A stretch of 64,000 bases of DNA. Source: Colletotrichum lupini. Lineage: Eukaryota; Ascomycota; Sordariomycetes; Glomerellales; Glomerellaceae. The first letter of the stretch is position 1, and each line of letters opens with the position of its first letter. Under the pieces are notes generated by a model. The model saw only the letters and a program-made list of their open reading frames with translations. It searched no databases and was not told the DNA's origin. The stretch spans positions 186,001 to 250,000 of the forward strand of contig NC_064675.1 of assembly GCF_023278565.1 (NCBI RefSeq), given 5' to 3'. Both the position numbers and the translations under genes were made by a program. Of this stretch, positions 57,888-64,000 are shown in pieces.

Positions 57888-59010
57888 TTAGTACCTTGCG
57901 GAGTAGCGTGCCGGTGCTGGAGAGGGCGAGTAGGAGTGATCGTATCCACCAGCGTGGTTGTAGGGGTCGTTGTCATAAACAGTCGCTCGACGATCCTCCT
58001 CTGGCAGCAGCTCCTTGACTTCCCAGTTGTTCATCCTAGTTCCAACTGAGAACTCGAGATCCTCGCGGGTAATTGAGTCCCAGTACTGCAGTAGCGGATC
58101 AGTAAATGCCGTCATTTCAAGATTCTCAAGTTTGCATACCTTGTACACCATCATGACACCCAGCAGGTTGCAGATAGTGGCGAAGAAAAGGCCGTCGAGG
58201 TAGTGGCTGACGGCGGTGCAAATCTGAGTGCTCACGGCGTACAGGATCACTTGGCCAACGACGAAGAAGAATATGCCAAAGGCGATGTCACCCAGCGGCC
58301 AGCGGTCCTGGAGAGTCCTAACGACGAGGAGGATTTGCAGGGCAACGTAGACGAAGAGCTCGATGGCGTTGAGCAAGTACAGGACGACGAACAGGCCGAC
58401 GGTGTTGGTGGGACCCAGGCCAGCCCATGACTTGAAGGTCGCAAGGGAGACGAGGAAGCATATCGCAAAGGCCACCAGAGAGCAGACGCGCAAGAGCCAG
58501 ACTGAGAGGAAAGTGCCGTCCTCGTACAACTGGAAGCCGACAAATCCGTTGATCAACAGGCAAGTAATCAGAGCCGATGACAAGCCGTTTTGAACTGACA
58601 CGAAGTACGGGTAGGGGGCGGATCCAGGGGGAACGACACCTGCGTCGACGCAAAGTGAGATGAAACTCAGAAGCATGTAGATGTAGAAGAACATGAGGAT
58701 TTCCTTGCGACCTATTCATGTTTTGTCAGTACTTCTATCAGAAATGAGGGTTCGTGAAGGCTGACGTACCGACAGCAGTGAACTTGCCGCGAATGTGCAA
58801 GATCATGACGACGGTCATGAGCAAAGACACAATATGCATGGCGCTGGCGGCACCCTCGAAAATGATGGTGTTTGCCAGCTCGATATTCCTCGCATAGCAG
58901 TCCGGCTCAATACCAACGCCGCTCGTCACCTCCGTAATGGGGCCGATGGATGCGCACAATGGCAGCGGCGCCATATGGCAGATGTTGGTGAAGTCGCCGA
59001 AGCCTGACAT
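57888..59010 (-). CDS. CHS7: chitin synthase export chaperone Chs7
   Basis: Exons 58770-59010, 58140-58711 and 57888-58085, introns of 58 and 54 nt, giving 336 residues. The protein begins MSGFGDFTNICHMAPLPLCA and continues EPDCYARNIELANTIIFEGA, both diagnostic of Chs7. Splicing gives FTAVGRKEI and [20 protein letters not shown]. Seven hydrophobic segments fit the known topology, and the acidic C-terminal tail contains RMNNWEVKELLPEEDRR. Chs7 sits in the endoplasmic reticulum and is needed for the class of chitin synthases related to yeast Chs3 to leave it, so it acts in cell wall chitin synthesis. The second intron is a multiple of three with no stop and could be retained without frame loss. 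Confidence 0.96.
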
Positions 59011-60926
59011 GATGGGCTACGGCCGACCTACGGCGATGAGTCTTTCGGAAGGGCAAATGGCGAAATGGAAGCGTCGAATGGTTGGAACGGGGTGCGAGGT
59101 ATGCAGTTCAAGTTTCCGTCGAGGGTCGTTTGAAGTTCTCGACAGGGGTAATGGCGAAAGGGTACTCGAGCGATGGACAGAGTCGAGGCCAAGCGACGGA
59201 TTCAACGTGATGTGGATGGCGTTTCGTCAAGAGTGAGCGAGAGGTCCGGCGAAGCCTGGTCGTATCGTCGCGAACGAAGGGGACGATGGTGCGAATGGAC
59301 GAGGAATGGATGTTTCGATGGACGTCAAGGGAGGTCACTCGGATGGAGGGCGGGCGGGCTGATCGTGGAGACGAGGCGTCGGGGGTCCGTGACGGGAGAT
59401 GGCAATAATCAGGAGTCCGAGTTCAAGAGCGACGGAGAGAGGTTTTTTTTTTCTTGGAGAGAGTTTTTGTCGACGACGATGACGATATTACGGAGGCAGC
59501 GACGACAACCTAACTGTGAAGATGGAACGGAGCGAGGGTGCGACAACGAATGACTGAACAGGAACCTGATTCTGATGAACGGGCTGGTGGTTGGGAGCGA
59601 GTGACAGTGAACGGTTGCTGTCCGACGACAAGCTGAAGCTGAACGGGGGGAACGTTGGAGCAGCGTTGCTGTGGAAAAGGGAGAAAAGGAGCCCACTCTG
59701 GGACACTCTGAGGCCCTGCAGGTGCAGAACAAGCGCAGCAAGTGCAGGAATCAAAGTGCACAAGTGCCAGGAAGGGGCGGGCAAGCGGGCAAGGCGGGTA
59801 GCACAGCAAGGAAGGAAGCACACAGCTGGAAGGAGAAGGGTCGAGGGGACCACTGGGAAGGTAGAACGCTCTCTCGTAAGAGGCGCCTTCCCGGTCCAGG
59901 AACGGGACGGAGTGGGGCGAATGGCAATCTTTGCAGGTCAAAAGGTGGCTGGTGGCTTTCGATGTTCCCCAATTAAATACAGCAGAATGCCATTCTTTCC
60001 GGCCTCTGACTAGCTATCTCGTGTTCTTCCTTCCCCCCTTGGAGCGTTGAAATGTGTATTCTCGGCAAATTATCCTAGTTTAGCAGCATCACCCCTGCCC
60101 AGTCCACTGAAGCGACGTCCATTCTTCCCCGCTAGCTCGAACACGAGGCCCTGTCGCCCCGTCTGGCAAGAAGTGTAAGCAGGAGAGATCCCCGTTGTTG
60201 CCAGTTGCCCAGCCACTTTTTGGAGCTTTCATATTGCGTATGTAGTAGAGTGCTTATGTAATTCCTCCCCTTCATTGCTGCATCTCCTCAATTCAATGCC
60301 CTCTTCTCTCTGAGACGAGGCGCGTTCTGTGCATTCGTCTGGCCTTGATTGCTTCGTATCCATTTCCAAATTCCACCATCGTCAAACAAAGACATTGAGT
60401 CGGGTGTGCGATGCGTTGCTCGTCCCTGCGTCAGGACTAGCAAAAAAATCTGACATCGAAACAAGACAAACCTTGCAAAGAACAGCAAACTCCCGCTGTC
60501 ACTCACGCGGGCACGCACTCTCTCTCCGTCGTCCAGTCAACCGTCGCATAGTTTTCGTCCCATCTTGCCCCAAACTCTTTGCCTCTGCGATAATCACTTG
60601 CAAACCGGTTATCAAAAGAGCCAATGACCAAGATGTGCCTACTGACGGTCATGTCTTCATGTCACAATTTGTTGACCTGACAGTCTCAGCGGCGAATCAA
60701 TGTTGATCAACCACCGCGGCAACCGTCTCGGTGTAGCCCACAACCCGTGCAATACGTCGTCGTCCCAGCTTATTGGCCCAGCCGAACCAACGTCTCAGCC
60801 TGATCTGTTGAAACGTCACCCAGCACAACAAAATTGCCCTGAATTACCACAAGTTTTCAGCCTGGGTCTTGGCGCAACTTCACCTCGTTTTCAGATCAGC
60901 CTCATCTGACGGATCTCGAAACCTCC
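59011..60926. other. upstream region of CHS7, no supported gene
   Basis: 1.9 kb. Many overlapping frames occur in the G-rich plus strand, none with domains. Presumably the CHS7 promoter and 5' leader plus the 3' side of the next gene. Confidence 0.55.
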
Positions 60927-62246
60927 CTACACCTCCAACGTTGGTAGTGCCAGCACCGTCAAGAAAGTGCTGTCTGCGGCCCAGCAATGCCTCACCCAAG
61001 GCATGGCCTTCAACATCTGGAAGTGAGCGGGCAGGATTTCTCCCGTCCAGCTCTGTGGCTCCTCCTGCTTTGGCCCTCTGACATCCGCGTCACCGAACTC
61101 GTCATCGTATTCCAATGACTGTAGTGACCGGTGTTGCAGAAACCGCATCAGAGTTCGGAACGTTGCAGGAGTAAAGTTGGCTTCTTTGGTGATGCTGACC
61201 GTCACGCCAGCTTGTTCCATTCTCTCCTCCGCATCCCTGGCCTGAAAGTCGGTCCAGTCCACCTCGCTCAGAATCTCCAGCGACGTCAATACATTGGGTA
61301 GCACGTTTCGTTGGTGAGCGAGGCTGGCTGGTGCTCGCCTCCAACCCAACATGCCATACACGTTGGCCGCAATACACCAACGAGCCTTGCTGCCGAAGCT
61401 GCTCCTATTCTCATGTCCGTCCGTATCCGCCACAATTCGAAAAGCCTCCTTGAGGCACTGGATAGCGTTGATGGCGCGGTGGATGCGATGCCATTTGGTC
61501 AGGCCGAGTAGGAACAGAGCCTTCTTGAACGTTACAGGCATATCGGCCTCCCGATCATTGCCTTGGTAGAGCTTCCTCATCGTCTGGATGAAGCGATCGA
61601 CCAACGCAGCAATATCAATCAGCGACTCCGCGGCTTTCTCCAACGTATCGGCGACCGCGCTCGGCTTCAGCCACAACAAGCTACCCTCCCGCTGCAGCTT
61701 GCTATGCAGCAAGCTGGCCATGCAAGCGGTGACCTTGATCGCAGCCCGCTGGCAATCCGCCCTCAGCATCATGATGAGACGGTGCTCGGCGTTTGGCCCG
61801 AAGCCTACGAAGCATCGACTGACAGACTCGGATGGGTGGTAATCGATGGTGAGGGTGCCGTAGTGCATCAGCAGGCCCTTGGACAGGTGCTTCTTCTCCT
61901 TGACGCGGTATAGCACCCGGGAAGAGCAAGAATCGTTGTCGACCCGGAATCCGTCCCGGGAAAAGTGACCGACGTCGCCAGAGGACAGCGGCATCCAAAA
62001 GACGTCGTCGGCCAGGGGGCCCGATGGCTGGTAGAATTTGGACTTGTCTACTGTGAATGTTCCTCGCGGGGCCTCGACGGACGTCCATGTCGTGGCCATA
62101 TCGATATACGCCGGCGCCAGGCGTGGGGCCATGGCGAAGCTCGAAGATGTCAGACGGCGTATAGGGACGAGATCGTTGGCAGACTCGTTCTTTGCGTCGT
62201 CTGCGCTCTTTGACCTCTTTAATCTCTTGGATATGCCGAACGTCAT
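60927..62246 (-). CDS. conserved-looking protein of unknown function
   Basis: Single-exon 439-residue frame from the ATG at 62246 (MTFGISKRLKRSKSADDAK); the frame is open further upstream to 62303 but begins there with TTG. The basic, Ser-rich N-terminus is followed by a globular region: YIDMATTWTSVEAPRGTF, FWMPLSSGDVGHFSRDGF, LLMHYGTLTIDYHPSES and helix-rich sequence with ALFLLGLTKWHRIHRAINAI. No signal peptide or membrane segment is apparent. I do not recognise a family. The length of uninterrupted frame and coding-like composition make it a likely real gene. Confidence 0.7.
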   Translation of the reverse strand: MTFGISKRLKRSKSADDAKNESANDLVPIRRLTSSSFAMAPRLAPAYIDMATTWTSVEAPRGTFTVDKSKFYQPSGPLADDVFWMPLSSGDVGHFSRDGFRVDNDSCSSRVLYRVKEKKHLSKGLLMHYGTLTIDYHPSESVSRCFVGFGPNAEHRLIMMLRADCQRAAIKVTACMASLLHSKLQREGSLLWLKPSAVADTLEKAAESLIDIAALVDRFIQTMRKLYQGNDREADMPVTFKKALFLLGLTKWHRIHRAINAIQCLKEAFRIVADTDGHENRSSFGSKARWCIAANVYGMLGWRRAPASLAHQRNVLPNVLTSLEILSEVDWTDFQARDAEERMEQAGVTVSITKEANFTPATFRTLMRFLQHRSLQSLEYDDEFGDADVRGPKQEEPQSWTGEILPAHFQMLKAMPWVRHCWAADSTFLTVLALPTLEV

Positions 62247-63706
62247 CTTGCCGTCCAAGTCTTCGGGATAAGTTGCTGTCGCGTGCTTCCAGTTCCCAGG
62301 CAAGCGTTCACTGACACTCTTCGTCTATAGCTCGTTCTTTGTCGGTATTTTAGGAGGAATACGTAAGAGGTGATAGGCTGACTGACAACTCTTGGCTGAT
62401 ATGTGCCTCTCAAGACAAATGATCAACAGGTGGGAGATTTTCACTGCTCTTGAAAGGTAGGCATCGTGCCATATCTTCCCAGCCCCGGATCCATCTCCGA
62501 TTGCATATTGCATGATAAAGTTCTAGTGGTTGATCAGGGTCCACGTTCATGATGGGCGATTTCACGAGCGATCCGGGCTGGTTCTGAAATCCATCTCCGA
62601 TGAAGCACATCGCAATGCTTTTCCCAGGCGATCAAATCATCCTCAGAAGGAATCACCTCCTTGATACCCTTCTGGAAACAAGTGATGCTCAAGGTGCCAA
62701 CACGAGCCTTTCACATGTACCCAAGTAAAGAGTAGATAAGCTAGGCGAGGATCTCTGGAGTCCGCTCATCTGAATAGATCAGAGACACCTAATCTCATTG
62801 GCCTGTTCAAGGTGTTTGACTGTCCATGACGGACCCCATTATCTGCAGCGCGCTTGCGACCTATTTGCGAGACATTTCCGTCGCCCAGAGCGTTCCAAAA
62901 CAAGATGTGGTACACTACTTTTCAAATGGTTCGTGGCTGTCCAGTCTACAAGTGTTTGAATTTTCCTCCCACGCAATTATCAATTGACAATTACCTGGGC
63001 GAATATTCTGACACCGTACCGTGCCAAGCACGATATTGCATTCATTTTCACACAGTGAATTTCAATCAACCAAATGTCACCAAAACTGCAATGTCACTGT
63101 CCCCCTCTGATTGGTTCAAACCTACAAACTCAATCTGCCCATAATCCAGCGACAGGCTTTTGACCATCACCATATGGAACTAGAAATATATGCTTACTTT
63201 TACTTTTTTGATTTGATTCGCTTGATCTTTCGTGATCTAGCTGTCATCGCTGACGCTTGATTTCTATCTACGCCGAAAAAAGGCTCCTTTGCCTCTTCGG
63301 AAGAAGCCAAGAAAAAATCAAACGCTTCGGCTTGTTGGGGAAGCCGAGCTTGCGTGGTGCATCATCTACCAGATGATGCGTAAGCTCGAAGGACCATTGC
63401 TCTTTCTTGCCTTGTTAACCTCCTTGTTGCCCCGAAAGCCCAAAAGTAGGGAAAGAGAGAAAAAGACAACTCCGCCTGATGCAATTTTCACAGTTGATCC
63501 ATGAGAATCGTCCCTTTCCTTGCCAAGATCCCCCAAATTTCCCCAATCCTCCTTGCCCGCTGATGAAGTAAAAAAATAATGATCCTGACCCGACGCCTTG
63601 GACAATGCAATGCTTAATAAAATGAGTTGAAAGATCTATCCTCGGGGTATTGTCCCCGAGGAATGTATGGTGGAAATGGTGGCTGGTTCATTCGATTCCC
63701 AAGCCT
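62247..63706. other. intergenic region, no supported gene
   Basis: 1.5 kb between two minus-strand genes. Only short frames without domains are seen; it should contain the promoter of the 439-residue protein gene and the 3' UTR of the gene at the right edge. Confidence 0.55.
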
Positions 63707-64000
63707 CTAGTTCGGGAAAGGTCCCTGCGGCAGACCATGGGGCATATGCGGCATGTGAGCGCTCATTCTGTAGGGCGCATGCATGAATTCAGGAACTACG
63801 CCGGTTCGCAGGTCGTTGCGCCGCCCGAGAGGTTGGTAGTGCATCTGTGTCGTAGGCAGATGATACTCGTTGAGAGAAGCCGACGGCGGAGGGTAAAGTA
63901 GTGTGTTGACATGACGAATAGGCTTGTACGGGCTGGGTCGCTGTTGAAGATAAACGCTGGGCGAGTGTGACATGGGCGTATGTGAGATCGGGGTGTGCAT
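63707..64000 (-). CDS. C-terminal end of a gene running off the window, low-complexity regulator-like tail
   Basis: 97 codons open to the window edge, stop at 63707. The sequence is rich in His, Pro, Met and Tyr: SVYLQQRPSPYKPIRHVNTL, LLYPPPSASLNEYHLP and MHYQPLGRRNDLRTGVVPEF. Such tails occur in fungal transcriptional regulators; it reminds me of the C-termini of WOPR (WOR1/SGE1-type) proteins, but the diagnostic WOPR domain would lie outside the window, so this is a guess. The start and any upstream exons are not visible. Confidence 0.6.
   Translation of the reverse strand: MHTPISHTPMSHSPSVYLQQRPSPYKPIRHVNTLLYPPPSASLNEYHLPTTQMHYQPLGRRNDLRTGVVPEFMHAPYRMSAHMPHMPHGLPQGPFPN

Overview
The window looks like a chromosome segment of a filamentous ascomycete (Pezizomycotina, most likely a Sordariomycete). 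Evidence for this: genes with short introns (about 48-66 nt, GT/AG, with CTAAC/CTGAC-type branch sites), a recognisable Chs7 chitin synthase export chaperone, a Zn2Cys6 transcription factor, a fungal DUF3716-type Cys-rich protein, and long AT-rich blocks in which CpA/TpG are almost absent while CpG survives. The last point is the footprint of repeat-induced point mutation (RIP).

Layout. 274-6710: a complete but heavily RIP-mutated Ty1/copia retrotransposon (+), 202-bp LTRs, TSD AATCC, just 3' of an acyl-CoA thioesterase gene (6767-7780, -). 9546-11062 (-): amino acid permease. 13548-14855 (+): five-exon zinc-free MDR oxidoreductase. 15266-28612: one MFS transporter gene (-) cut in two by an 11.55-kb copia element (16711-28262, 225-bp LTRs, TSD GGTAG). 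That element is itself split by a chromodomain Ty3/gypsy element (19903-26215, ~224-bp LTRs, TSD CTTC).

29925-41758 is gene-dense and metabolic: an MFS transporter (+), a proline racemase/hydroxyproline epimerase-family enzyme (-), a Zn2Cys6 regulator (+, with a frameshift), a peroxisomal copper amine oxidase (+, with a damaged first intron) and a membrane acyltransferase-3 (+). The first four could form a small imino acid/amine catabolic cluster; that is inference from proximity and enzyme type.

41759-51070 has no intact gene. It holds decayed minus-strand coding pieces of no family I recognise, carrying in-frame TAG stops, frameshifts and poly(G) tracts. 51071-64000 returns to ordinary genes: a DUF3716 protein (-), a long intergenic region with TACCT/AGGTA-rich DNA and a 56-base poly(C) tract, CHS7 (-), an unrecognised 439-residue protein (-), and the C-terminal end of a gene that runs off the right edge (-).

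All exon boundaries were derived by hand from splice signals, reading-frame continuity and family expectations. Family names are from recognition, not from a database search.
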